Shown here in pieces: positions 63,946 through 64,000 of a DNA stretch of 64,000 nucleotides. The stretch comes from Holophagaceae bacterium. GTDB taxonomy: Bacteria > Acidobacteriota > Holophagae > Holophagales > Holophagaceae. Within the stretch, counting starts at the first letter, position 1. Each line of letters starts with the position of its first letter. The notes under the pieces are model-generated. The model had not been told where the DNA came from. It saw nothing but the letters and a program-made list of their open reading frames with translations, and ran no database searches. The stretch lies in the NCBI GenBank assembly GCA_021286765.1, contig JAJTBS010000006.1:106846-170845 (forward strand), given 5' to 3'. Made by a program: the position numbers and the translations under genes.

Positions 63946-63952
63946 GTTAGGC
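63946..63952 (+). other. Candidate integron recombination core site (GTTAGGC)
   Basis: GTTAGGC fits the consensus GTTRRRY for attI and attC core sites, 387 bases upstream of intI on the expected side. The window ends 48 bases later, so no cassette can be seen. The 63560-63832 part holds no supported gene. Confidence 0.4.
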
Positions 63953-64000
63953 TCACCCAGAATGTTCACCCCAAGTAGGGCAAACGCCTCGCAGGCATCA

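Overview
GC-rich Gram-negative chromosome fragment. Gene content (membrane nitrate reductase with alternative complex III, quinol NO reductase, TorD-type chaperone, tmRNA, RlmH, DinG) fits an anaerobically respiring soil or sediment bacterium. I lean towards Acidobacteriota (Holophaga/Geothrix-like) from the overall look of the proteins, but this is an unverified inference.

Layout. 1-11.7 kb (+): a tightly overlapping run narG(partial)-narHJI followed by actA-actB-actC-actD/E-actF, i.e. nitrate reductase and a quinol-oxidising alternative complex III in one transcription unit. 11.8-20.7 kb (-): a nitrate/nitrite-sensing chemoreceptor, a second molybdenum enzyme (NapA/NasA-like) with its own ferredoxin, Rieske and membrane subunits, an Rrf2-type Fe-S regulator, a CopD-like membrane protein and mobB. 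20.8-26.8 kb: a CCC1/VIT-like membrane protein, a MacAB/DevBCA-type efflux set and two head-to-head paralogous TetR regulators with palindromic operator candidates, then cupin and DUF6448 genes. 26.9-30.6 kb (+): NDH-2 and quinol-dependent nitric oxide reductase. Nitrate reduction, molybdenum cofactor maturation and NO removal are therefore grouped.

30.6-53.7 kb is an accessory (defence/mobile) region that starts at an IS66 transposase remnant and ends beside the 3' end of tmRNA. It holds (a) a minus-strand cassette that I cannot match to a described system: micro-protein A, a ClpA/B-type AAA+ ATPase, a soluble AAA+/M41 metalloprotease, a RadC-like protein with the metal-binding motif lost, and micro-protein B, where A and B are related to each other; (b) an XRE-ImmA/IrrE plus DUF4411 toxin-antitoxin-like pair; (c) a type I restriction-modification operon extended by a PIN-GNAT-PUA-like fusion and an ASCH protein; (d) a mobilisation module with a MobF-like relaxase, a small accessory protein and a possible oriT; and (e) DNA polymerase IV.

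53.8-61.8 kb looks like core chromosome: tmRNA (tag ANDNFELALAA), 4-OT tautomerase, 3-methyladenine glycosylase, YcxB-like protein, lipoprotein, RlmH, DinG helicase and a BlaI/M56 sensor pair. 62.2-64 kb carries an integron-type integrase, a degraded fragment of another such integrase, and a GTTAGGC site close to the window end.
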